From Enterococcus sp. 9D6_DIV0238 (GTDB lineage Bacteria; Bacillota; Bacilli; Lactobacillales; Enterococcaceae), in NCBI RefSeq assembly GCF_002174455.2, contig NZ_CP147246.1, positions 3,291,001 through 3,355,000 on the forward strand: DNA of 64,000 nucleotides, read 5' to 3'. A program made the position numbers and the translations under genes. Shown here in pieces: positions 44,824 to 52,797 of this stretch (the stretch's first letter is position 1; every line of letters starts with the position of its first letter). Under the pieces are notes generated by a model. The model was given only the letters and a program-made list of their open reading frames with translations, was not told the DNA's origin and ran no database searches.

Positions 44824-47277
44824 TTGAAAAAAATTAAGCAAAGAACTTCATTTGTTATTGCTGCTTGTTTAGTTTTGGTTGGCATCAATTATATTGTCTC
44901 AGGGTCTAATGATAAAATCTCAGCTGCACCAGCAGATTATAATGATATTTTACTAGCACCTGATGTAAATATCGTCGGCAGTTCGGGAACGATATCTGAA
45001 ATTCCAGGTGATTATGGAACGATGTTCAAATTGACTAAAGATACTAGCTATGAAGTGAAGGGTTTAAAAGATCCAGTTAATGATGTATTAGTTAAAACTG
45101 GTAATGGTGTCGATGATCCGAATGCCTCCAAAATATTTAGGTTTAGTCCGGATAACGTTGCAGAAGAAAAAAGTGTTTTAGTAAAAAATGCAGGACTTTA
45201 CAACGGGAGAAGCATTGATTTAAAACTGGTTATTGACCAAATGTCACTAACAAAAAATGCTAATACTGGGAAATATCCATATATGAACTTTATTGCTGTG
45301 AACTATAATGACCGAGATAAAACTGATGATACAGCTAATGTAGCGATCAAGACATGGGGAGCAATGTTTCTAATGCTTGGAAGCTCTAACAGAAGTGCTT
45401 CGGATTATTATGACACTTATGCTATTGGAGACAAGGTTCAGTATCACTATGAATTTTATGATCATCAATCTGGCTTACCAATTGATTTTCAAGGAACATG
45501 GAACTTTAACAATATTAATGGATTGAAGGCTGTTACTACAGATTTTGATGATGACTTTAAAAAGATGTATGTGTTAGAAGATACTTGGATTGGCTATTTA
45601 AAAGACACTCCTGCAGTTGGTAAGATTGAACTTTATGGAACTAGTTCGACGACAAACAGCTCGAGGAGTTTACTAACTCAGTTATTCTCTGGTCGCACAT
45701 TTAATACAAGTATGGAACGTAGAGCAGCTACTGCAAATACGAATCCAGCTGCGATGGCAGTTATGTACGGTACTCAATCACTTGCAAGGATCGCTCCTGC
45801 TACACCGATTGTTTACGGTATAAAAAATGAAGCAAAGCATACAGATACAGAAAATTATTTAGATCTTAAATACTCTATTTTACAAACAATCCCTGATAAT
45901 AAAGTTGAAAACAGAGATGACTCATTTAGATTAGAAACAGAGGTACCAAGTATCTATGATATTGATCTCTCTAAAGTGAAAGTACTTGAATATGGGACAG
46001 ATAAGGACTGGACAGGCTTATTTACTGTTGAAAAAGCTCCAGGAAACTCTAGTAAGCTTATTTTAACGGCAAACCTTTCGGATGCCACATCTGCTGAAAA
46101 TTTTAATGGAAAAGTTTTTGATATAAAGATTGCGGCAGAACCTAATGCATCGTTTAGTTTTGATAAGGCTAGTGATTTATATGGTTATCAAGATAGTGGT
46201 GACGATAACGGTTATATGACATTTGAACTTGGTGGACCTAAGACAAATGCATATTATACGTATAATACCGTCAATGGGAATATATTAAGTGATACCTTAG
46301 AATCTAAAATAATACAAGGACAAACCATGTCGAAAGTTCTCTACGAAGGTAAACCTGATGCAGATGCGAAACAAAATATCAAAGTTCCATTAGGAACAAA
46401 CTTTACAACTGATTATCCAGACCCTGGAACATCATTTTTAGATAACATTCGAGTAGATACGGATAATCCTATTGATAAACCTGTAGAAGTTGCATATAAG
46501 CAGCCATTGCCGGATACTTCGACCCTTGGAGAAGTTACATTGACATTGACATTAACAACTGCTAAAGGTGTAACGAAAGATATACCAGTAAAAGTAACCA
46601 TTGCTCCTACAATTGCTGAATTACGGGTTAAGTACAAAATCAACGGAAGTTATATGACTGATAAATATCCTGATTATGTTGATACGACCCAAATGATTGG
46701 AGATCCAATCAATTTGAAAAACATCAAATCAGTTACGGATACTATTCAGGCTATTAAAGATGCAGGTTACGAACAAACCAACGCACCAGTCGAGGAATTT
46801 GTACTTTCAGCAAGTGGCAATACAGTAGAGTATGAATTTGAAGGCCGACTATTTTTATCTTCAACACCAACGAAGCTCAACTTTGGGATCGAAGAAGTCA
46901 GCTATAAGCCAATTCGTGTAAACGAAGCTACACTTGACAAAGCATTGATCATCACGGATACAAGAGCCAGCAAGCAAAAGTGGACACTTCAAGCTAAAGT
47001 AACACAAGAATTTACTTTAACGGATACGGATGGATCAAAAAAAGTCATTCCTAACATTTTGAGATACAACGATGGGACGGAGAATGAAAAGAGTTTCTTG
47101 TTGGATACTGCACAGGATCTATTGACAGATACTCATACGACGAGTAATGAGTTTGATGTAAGTGGAACCTGGAATCCGAAAGGCAAAGGCTTCAAATTAG
47201 ATGTGCCTGCGGATACAGTGAAGAAATTAGGTAAATATCAAGCAACGATCGAATTTACAGTTGGAGAGACCCCGTAA
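44824..47277 (+). CDS. Large secreted WxL-domain protein
   Basis: This 817-residue protein has a signal peptide (about 1-36), a lectin-like/beta-rich first half, repeats of Ig-like beta domains (about 480-600) and a C-terminal WxL-like domain. The first WxL motif is KWTLQAKVTQEF (about residue 718); the second reads YQATIEFTVGETP with Phe where Trp is usual. WxL domains bind peptidoglycan non-covalently. TTG 44824 follows GAGGAGG. TTGACA at 44791 is a promoter candidate. Confidence 0.82.
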   Translation: MKKIKQRTSFVIAACLVLVGINYIVSGSNDKISAAPADYNDILLAPDVNIVGSSGTISEIPGDYGTMFKLTKDTSYEVKGLKDPVNDVLVKTGNGVDDPNASKIFRFSPDNVAEEKSVLVKNAGLYNGRSIDLKLVIDQMSLTKNANTGKYPYMNFIAVNYNDRDKTDDTANVAIKTWGAMFLMLGSSNRSASDYYDTYAIGDKVQYHYEFYDHQSGLPIDFQGTWNFNNINGLKAVTTDFDDDFKKMYVLEDTWIGYLKDTPAVGKIELYGTSSTTNSSRSLLTQLFSGRTFNTSMERRAATANTNPAAMAVMYGTQSLARIAPATPIVYGIKNEAKHTDTENYLDLKYSILQTIPDNKVENRDDSFRLETEVPSIYDIDLSKVKVLEYGTDKDWTGLFTVEKAPGNSSKLILTANLSDATSAENFNGKVFDIKIAAEPNASFSFDKASDLYGYQDSGDDNGYMTFELGGPKTNAYYTYNTVNGNILSDTLESKIIQGQTMSKVLYEGKPDADAKQNIKVPLGTNFTTDYPDPGTSFLDNIRVDTDNPIDKPVEVAYKQPLPDTSTLGEVTLTLTLTTAKGVTKDIPVKVTIAPTIAELRVKYKINGSYMTDKYPDYVDTTQMIGDPINLKNIKSVTDTIQAIKDAGYEQTNAPVEEFVLSASGNTVEYEFEGRLFLSSTPTKLNFGIEEVSYKPIRVNEATLDKALIITDTRASKQKWTLQAKVTQEFTLTDTDGSKKVIPNILRYNDGTENEKSFLLDTAQDLLTDTHTTSNEFDVSGTWNPKGKGFKLDVPADTVKKLGKYQATIEFTVGETP

Positions 47278-47299
47278 AAATTAAAGGAGAGACATGCAC

Positions 47300-47647
47300 A
47301 TGACAGTAAAAAAAATACGAGCAACTATTGTTCTACTTTCCCTTGTTTTTATAGGTAGTTTCTTCATGCTGAAACCAGCACTGGTATATGGAGCAGAGGC
47401 TTCTGTCAAAACGAACGGAGAAATTGTTTTCACAGAAGAAAGTACTCCTCCAACATCAGAAACAAGTGAGACAACATCGTCTAGTGAAGAACCAACAAAA
47501 AAACCGGCAGGAAAATATCCTTCTACAGGAGAATTGATTCAAAAAAGCCTATCGGTTAGCGGAATTGCTGTTCTTATTTTTGCACTAGGTTTTTATCTAG
47601 TGAAAAGAAAACGAGAATCTACCAGAAAGGAAGGGTCTGATCAATGA
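47300..47647 (+). CDS. Small sortase-anchored surface protein with YPSTG motif
   Basis: This 115-residue protein has a signal peptide (about 1-33), a Ser/Thr/Glu-rich stalk (about 45-70), then YPSTGE, a hydrophobic helix and KRKRES, the layout of an LPXTG anchor. Tyr replaces Leu at the first motif position. ATG 47300 is 8 nt after AAAGGAG; ATG 47294 is too close. It overlaps the next gene by four bases. Small LPXTG proteins are standard parts of WxL loci. Confidence 0.85.
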   Translation: MTVKKIRATIVLLSLVFIGSFFMLKPALVYGAEASVKTNGEIVFTEESTPPTSETSETTSSSEEPTKKPAGKYPSTGELIQKSLSVSGIAVLIFALGFYLVKRKRESTRKEGSDQ

Positions 47648-48444
47648 AAAGAATAAGCTTACTGATGACTGCTTTTCTTGGTACTGTTCTCTTTTTTTCA
47701 GCTCAAATGGAACAAGCTCACGCAGAAGCTTCACGCAAAAGTGGAGCAGAAATCGATTTGAGTCAATTTAAGGAAGAAGATTCTATTATTCGTGATCCTG
47801 AAAATCCTGATATAGAGGTCGATCCAGGCGAAACACCGCAAACGGATGGTGATTTACGAATCGATTTTGTTCCAAAGCTAAATTTCAGCACAGTAAAAAT
47901 AAGTAAAGAAGCAGCTGTCTATCCGATCAATGCACAACTGTTTCACGGTGAGACTGGAGCGAGAGGAAATTTTATTCAAGTTTCAGATTATCGTGACAAT
48001 CACTCAGGTTGGACATTACAGGTAAGACAAGAGGAACAATTTAAGCATGCAACGAAGGTCGGAGCTGAGCTAAAGGGAGCAGTTATTTCTTTTGACCAAG
48101 CTTGGACGAACTCGACTACAGATGCATCTTTATCACCATCAGTTTCCAAAGAAGTCATTCGTATGAGTAATATTGGAGACACGTATAACCTTGCACAAGC
48201 ACAGGACGAAAAAGGTTCTGGAACTTGGAGCATTATATTTGGCGCATCAGCAGAAAATAAAAATGGGCGTCAAAATTCATTGGAACTGAGAAAGGATTCT
48301 TCAGGCAATACGATTGAAGATCCAATCTTTAAAAAGCCTGTGTATAGTAATCAAGCGATTACACTAACTGTACCTAAGGAAACAGAAAAAGAAGCGGGCG
48401 CTTACTCAACGGTGTTAACTTGGATATTAGCCGAGTTACCATAA
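47644..48444 (+). CDS. WxL domain surface protein
   Basis: This 266-residue protein has a signal peptide (about 1-27, QAHAEA) and an Asp/Glu/Pro-rich linker followed by a full WxL domain: SGWTLQV (about 120) and YSTVLTWILAELP at the C-terminus. It is expected to attach to peptidoglycan and to complex with the DUF916/DUF3324 protein. It is translationally coupled to the upstream small LPXTG gene. Confidence 0.9.
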   Translation: MKRISLLMTAFLGTVLFFSAQMEQAHAEASRKSGAEIDLSQFKEEDSIIRDPENPDIEVDPGETPQTDGDLRIDFVPKLNFSTVKISKEAAVYPINAQLFHGETGARGNFIQVSDYRDNHSGWTLQVRQEEQFKHATKVGAELKGAVISFDQAWTNSTTDASLSPSVSKEVIRMSNIGDTYNLAQAQDEKGSGTWSIIFGASAENKNGRQNSLELRKDSSGNTIEDPIFKKPVYSNQAITLTVPKETEKEAGAYSTVLTWILAELP

Positions 48445-48473
48445 ATATACACAAAAACTAGGAGGAAATACAA

Positions 48474-49274
48474 ATGAAATTAACACACAAATTAGCTGGT
48501 ACAGCTTTACTAGCAGCATTGGCAGTAGCAGCAGCAGGACCGGCAACTAAAGCGGCAGATCCAAACAAACCAGGTGTTGGCGAAGGAGAAATCGAATTTA
48601 CAAGTAAATCGTATGAAACATATGATACTTCTGGTGTTGTACCACCTAACACATCTAGCCAATCAACAAGAGATACAGATAGTACTGCATTGTTGGATGG
48701 AGAATTTTTAGTACAAGGTATGTCTAAGTTAGTCTTCAATTCACAAGCTGCAACAACTGGTGCAGTAACTTCTTGGGCGAAACCAACAACAGCTAACCCA
48801 TCTACAGCAGCTGACCACGTGCCATCACGTGCTAACTGGGTTCAATTCAAAGATGACCGTCAAACAGACGATCACACATATGAATTGACTGCAAAAATTA
48901 CTAGAAACTTCCAATTCAACGATACTGCAAAAGGTAAAGTAAGAAACATCAATGGTGCTGAAATCACTTACGGCAACCCAATTTTAGTTGCTGATGCAGA
49001 AAACGAAGCTTTAAAACCAAGTTCTACAGGAATTAAAACAGCTGTAGTAAACGAATCAACACCTGCTGCTGTATTTACAAATACAGATGGTAAAGAAGCT
49101 AACGGTTCTAAAGGTCGCGGACGTTATGCTGTTTACTTTGGTGATATCGAAGATCCAGCTAAAAAAGCAGAAGAATCTGTTAAATTAGAAATCCCTGCGA
49201 ACCAAGCACAAGAAATCATGAATGGTAAATATGTAGCTGAAATCACTTGGACACTTTCAGAAACACCATTATAA
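48474..49274 (+). CDS. WxL domain protein with first Trp replaced by Tyr
   Basis: This 266-residue protein has a signal peptide (about 1-27, ATKAAD) and a C-terminal domain that aligns with WxL: HTYELTAKI stands where WxL is expected, while the second motif YVAEITWTLSETP is intact. Codon use is biased to favoured codons, suggesting high expression. RBS TAGGAGG precedes ATG 48474. It is the last gene before a strong terminator. Confidence 0.88.
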   Translation: MKLTHKLAGTALLAALAVAAAGPATKAADPNKPGVGEGEIEFTSKSYETYDTSGVVPPNTSSQSTRDTDSTALLDGEFLVQGMSKLVFNSQAATTGAVTSWAKPTTANPSTAADHVPSRANWVQFKDDRQTDDHTYELTAKITRNFQFNDTAKGKVRNINGAEITYGNPILVADAENEALKPSSTGIKTAVVNESTPAAVFTNTDGKEANGSKGRGRYAVYFGDIEDPAKKAEESVKLEIPANQAQEIMNGKYVAEITWTLSETPL

Positions 49275-49304
49275 TTCGAGATCAACCATTCGAATAATTA
49301 TTTA

Positions 49305-49415
49305 GGCTGGGACAGAAGCAGCACACTCTAAGAATCACTTTCGATGATTCAGCTGATCACGGTCAGTTAGTCATTGGAATATATGGGAGCTGCTTCTGCT
49401 CCCGCCATTTATTTA
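49305..49415 (+). terminator. Long enterococcal-type terminator hairpin
   Basis: GGCTGGGACAGAAGCAGC (49305-49322) pairs with GCTGCTTCTGCTCCCGCC (49389-49406). This lactobacillales hairpin type closes the first half of the WxL locus. Confidence 0.8.
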
Positions 49416-49543
49416 ATAAGCCTATTCGTTTAGAGAAGTAACAATAATTAGGAAGTATTTGTATCTAATTTTAACTATAGAAGTTGAGCATTTTTAGTCT
49501 TGGCTTATTGTAGTGATAGGACGAGAAAGGACAATCAAATCAA

Positions 49544-50617
49544 ATGAAAAAAAGAATCAGCTTATACCTAATAATAGGATTATACATAGTATCGTTGTTT
49601 GGCTTTGCCCTGCCTGCACATGCTGAAAAGCAGTTTGCCTATGAATCGATCATGCCGGAAAATCAACAAGGAGATGTGCAATACTTCAATTTACGGATGA
49701 ATCCAGGTCAAAAACAAACCGTTCAAATCATGCTCACAAACCGGGCAGAGGAAGAACAGACGATCACGATTGGATTGAATGGTGCTAAAACAAACTCAAA
49801 TGGAGTTTTAGAATATGGTCCATCTTCAATAAAAAATGATGCTTCACTAAAATATGATTTCAAAGACATTGTAAAAGGCCCGACAGAAGTAACACTGGGA
49901 CCTAAAGAAACTGCACCTTTGAATTTAGACATAACAATGCCGGAAGTCAGTTATGATGGTAAAATCGTTGGCGGAATTTATATGAAGTCAAAACCAAGCA
50001 AAAAAGAGGAAGAAGAGAAGAAAAAAGCGACGGGCGTTATCAACGAGTATGCCTTTGTAGTAGGTATGGTCTTGCAAGAAACGGATACAGCGATTACACC
50101 AGAATTAAAGCTGAATAGTGTTTCCGCTGGTCTATCAAATTACCGCAATAGTATTTTTGCCAATTTTTCGAATATCTCTGCAGATTTTGTCAGCGGAATG
50201 ACTGTTGAAATGGAAGTGACGAAGAAAGGTTCAGAAGCGGTTCTTTATGATACAAAACGCGCAGATATGCGTATGGCTCCAAACTCACTGATCGATTTTC
50301 CATTGGAAATGAATGGTGATCAGATGGAACCAGGCGATTATAAAGCTCATATTCTAGTAACAAGCGGAGACAAAAAATGGACGTGGGATAAAGAGTTTAA
50401 AATCACAAAAGAAGATGCAGACAAATACAATGCGCAAGATGTGACACTGATCCAAGAACGAGGGATCAACTGGAAGCTGATTGCAATGATCGCAAGCGGT
50501 GTATTTATAGCCTTCTTGGCAATTTTCTTCACTGTTAGAGCGATGAATAATAAGAAAAAAACAAAGAAGAAGGGTAGTAAAAGCGGAGCAAAAAAGAAAA
50601 GAAAGAAGAGCAGCTAA
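49544..50617 (+). CDS. DUF916/DUF3324 WxL-partner protein
   Basis: This 357-residue protein has a signal peptide (about 1-27), DUF916 (about 30-150), DUF3324 (about 160-290), one transmembrane helix (about 306-328) and a strongly basic cytosolic tail. Such proteins bind WxL domains and peptidoglycan, tethering the surface complex to the membrane. It starts a second transcription block, after the 49305 terminator. Confidence 0.92.
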   Translation: MKKRISLYLIIGLYIVSLFGFALPAHAEKQFAYESIMPENQQGDVQYFNLRMNPGQKQTVQIMLTNRAEEEQTITIGLNGAKTNSNGVLEYGPSSIKNDASLKYDFKDIVKGPTEVTLGPKETAPLNLDITMPEVSYDGKIVGGIYMKSKPSKKEEEEKKKATGVINEYAFVVGMVLQETDTAITPELKLNSVSAGLSNYRNSIFANFSNISADFVSGMTVEMEVTKKGSEAVLYDTKRADMRMAPNSLIDFPLEMNGDQMEPGDYKAHILVTSGDKKWTWDKEFKITKEDADKYNAQDVTLIQERGINWKLIAMIASGVFIAFLAIFFTVRAMNNKKKTKKKGSKSGAKKKRKKSS

Positions 50618-50638
50618 ATAAGAAGGGGGATCAGTAAT

Positions 50639-51307
50639 ATGGTTCTGTTAGATTGGTTTTTTATGGGGTTGCTTTCTTTAGCTATGCTTTGCTTTATGTT
50701 TGTGTTATTTTGCTTATTTTACTTCTTTGCAACGAAAAAGGAACTAAAAAAAGGCCAGTGGAGAAGGCGACCAAAAAATAAGGTGAAACGAAAAAGGTGG
50801 GTACGTGAAAGACGGCTGCTTGTTAGTCGTCAAAAACGTTACTTTAGAAATTCATTGATTTTCTTAGTTGTCATGCTTCTTTCAGCTGGATCTGCTGCAT
50901 ATGCTAGATACTATCAATTGACGAACTTAACGTCAGATGATGCCAAAGTAGTTGTTCAAGGGTATTTATTGACAGAAGATTTAGAAAAAAAGCTTACAAC
51001 CATCAAAGAAGGCGGCAGCATCGATAAAGTCTATCCTCAGTTTCAAGAAGTAAGTTCATTATTGGTTACCTACGGCAATCGACCGGTTTCGGTGGGACTA
51101 TCAGAGGAAGGCTCCAAGCTATTGACTCGTTATTATGTTTCGATGAAAGATGTTGGAATGAATTTATCGACTTTGACACAAGAACAATTAGCAAACAAAG
51201 AAATACTCGAAAGTTACCTGAAAGATATAAGTAAGATCAAAGAACGACAAAAAGCTGTTTTTACTTACTTTAAAGTCAATGAGTCGGCACTGAAACAGAA
51301 AAACTAG
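50639..51307 (+). CDS. Two-helix membrane protein of WxL locus, unknown
   Basis: This 222-residue protein has one helix at about 5-30, a very basic cytosolic loop (35-75), a second helix (about 78-97) and a 125-residue outer domain rich in Lys, Glu and Leu that may form helices. I know no named family. It lies 21 bp after the DUF916 gene and before the signal peptidases, so a part in surface assembly is likely. Confidence 0.75.
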   Translation: MVLLDWFFMGLLSLAMLCFMFVLFCLFYFFATKKELKKGQWRRRPKNKVKRKRWVRERRLLVSRQKRYFRNSLIFLVVMLLSAGSAAYARYYQLTNLTSDDAKVVVQGYLLTEDLEKKLTTIKEGGSIDKVYPQFQEVSSLLVTYGNRPVSVGLSEEGSKLLTRYYVSMKDVGMNLSTLTQEQLANKEILESYLKDISKIKERQKAVFTYFKVNESALKQKN

Positions 51308-51317
51308 GAGACTCAAC

Positions 51318-52073
51318 ATGGAACAAAAGGCTAAAGTTAAGAACCATAAAAGACGTAAAAAGATAAGAGAGCAGACTGCCAAAAAAAAGAACGTAAAAAG
51401 CCGAAAGTCGCAACAAACAACGGCTAAGACAACGGTGACCTCTGCAGCAAAAAAGAAGCATTCTTCATCCAGAACAATAAATAGAAAAAAAGGGAAACGA
51501 AAAAAAACGAGTCAAAAAAGAAAAAGAAGTGAGCAAAGACACCAAATATACAAAGAAATTGGTATCAGCTTTTTCCTGTTGATGAGTCTTTTTTTTCTAT
51601 TACAGTGGCTTTTCTTTAGCTTGCCGACAGTCAATGGTTATGGGATGACGGCTACATTGAACGATGGTGATCGACTTTTTGTAAGGAAGCACGCACAGAT
51701 CAAGCGGTTTGATTTGATCTATTTTAAAAATCCCGTGAACGATCAGTTGATGATCAGGCGGGTCATTGGTCTACCAGGAGAAGAGATTACTTATGAAGAG
51801 GATCAATTGATGATCGATCAAAAGTTCGTTGTCGAACGATTTTTAGTGAACGAACAAAACGAAGCAAAAGCAGAGGAGCGCTTATTAACTGAAAATTTTT
51901 CTTTAGCTTCCTTGACAGGGTCTAGGGCTTTACCGAAGGGCAGCTATTTTGTATTGGGCGATAATCGTCATTACGCAGCGGATAGTCGTCAGTTTGGCTG
52001 GATCGATGAAGAAAACATTATTGGTGTTGTGAAAACAAGGCTGTTGCCGTTGCACAACATGACACAATTTTAA
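51318..52073 (+). CDS. Signal peptidase I homologue lacking catalytic Ser and Lys
   Basis: This 251-residue protein has a very basic N-terminal extension (about 1-75), one transmembrane helix (about 80-103) and a signal-peptidase fold. The catalytic Ser box reads VNGYGMTATL with Gly109 where Ser is needed, and the catalytic Lys box reads MIRRVIGLPGE with Arg147 in place of Lys. Downstream structural motifs GSYFVLGDNRHYAADSRQFG are intact. It is probably an inactive paralogue that guides or binds substrates or its active neighbour. It lies 7 bp from the next gene. Confidence 0.88.
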   Translation: MEQKAKVKNHKRRKKIREQTAKKKNVKSRKSQQTTAKTTVTSAAKKKHSSSRTINRKKGKRKKTSQKRKRSEQRHQIYKEIGISFFLLMSLFFLLQWLFFSLPTVNGYGMTATLNDGDRLFVRKHAQIKRFDLIYFKNPVNDQLMIRRVIGLPGEEITYEEDQLMIDQKFVVERFLVNEQNEAKAEERLLTENFSLASLTGSRALPKGSYFVLGDNRHYAADSRQFGWIDEENIIGVVKTRLLPLHNMTQF

Positions 52074-52095
52074 TCGGGCAATGGGAGGAACAACT

Positions 52096-52764
52096 GTGGC
52101 AATCAATCAAATGCAGACACAGAAACCTAGAAAAGGACAATCTACGATCAAAAAGCGGCAACATTTTTCAAATAGGAGGCTCCCAAAAAATAAAAAAGTA
52201 TCGGAGCGGGAAACTAAAAAAAGGCTGAACATTCGTGAAGGGCTCCTGCTTTTTTTGGTAGCCCTGTGCATTCTCGGTTTATTACAAATCAAAACACATC
52301 GAGTTGACGGACGCTCGATGCTGCCTACGCTGCAAAATAATGATCGAATCATTGTGAGAAAAGGTCAATCACCGAACCGCTACGATTTGATCACTTTCGA
52401 TCCGGAAATACCGGAGGAATCCAGTTACGTGAAGCGTGTGATCGGTATGCCGGGAGATCAGCTTTGGACAGATCAAACAGGTGTGTACTTAAGACCAAAA
52501 CAGGCAGATGTATGGAATGATGTAAATGATCAATTAACTGCCTTCCAGTTGCCTGACAGTACATTAAAGTTGACTGTTAGTGAAGAAGTAGCTCGAAAAT
52601 TACGCAATATTTCAGCGATTCCGGAAGGAAGTTATTTTGTTTTAGGCGATAATCGGAATGCCTCAAAAGACAGCCGTCACTTTGGGTTGGTCGAAGCAGA
52701 ACAAATTGAAGGAACGGTGGTTTGCCGTTTTTATCCCTTTGATCGAGCAGGGCGCATAAATTGA
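52096..52764 (+). CDS. lepB: Signal peptidase I, catalytically intact
   Basis: This 222-residue enzyme has a basic N-terminus, one helix (about 52-70), the Ser box VDGRSMLPTL with Ser74 and the Lys box YVKRVIGMPGD with Lys113, then GSYFVLGDNRNASKDSRHFG. GTG 52096 has GGGAGG 7 nt upstream; ATG 52081 overlaps that RBS. It probably cleaves the signal peptides of the WxL proteins encoded here. Confidence 0.92.
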   Translation: MAINQMQTQKPRKGQSTIKKRQHFSNRRLPKNKKVSERETKKRLNIREGLLLFLVALCILGLLQIKTHRVDGRSMLPTLQNNDRIIVRKGQSPNRYDLITFDPEIPEESSYVKRVIGMPGDQLWTDQTGVYLRPKQADVWNDVNDQLTAFQLPDSTLKLTVSEEVARKLRNISAIPEGSYFVLGDNRNASKDSRHFGLVEAEQIEGTVVCRFYPFDRAGRIN

Positions 52765-52797
52765 AAAAGAGATTAAATATCTAGGAGGAAACGCAGT

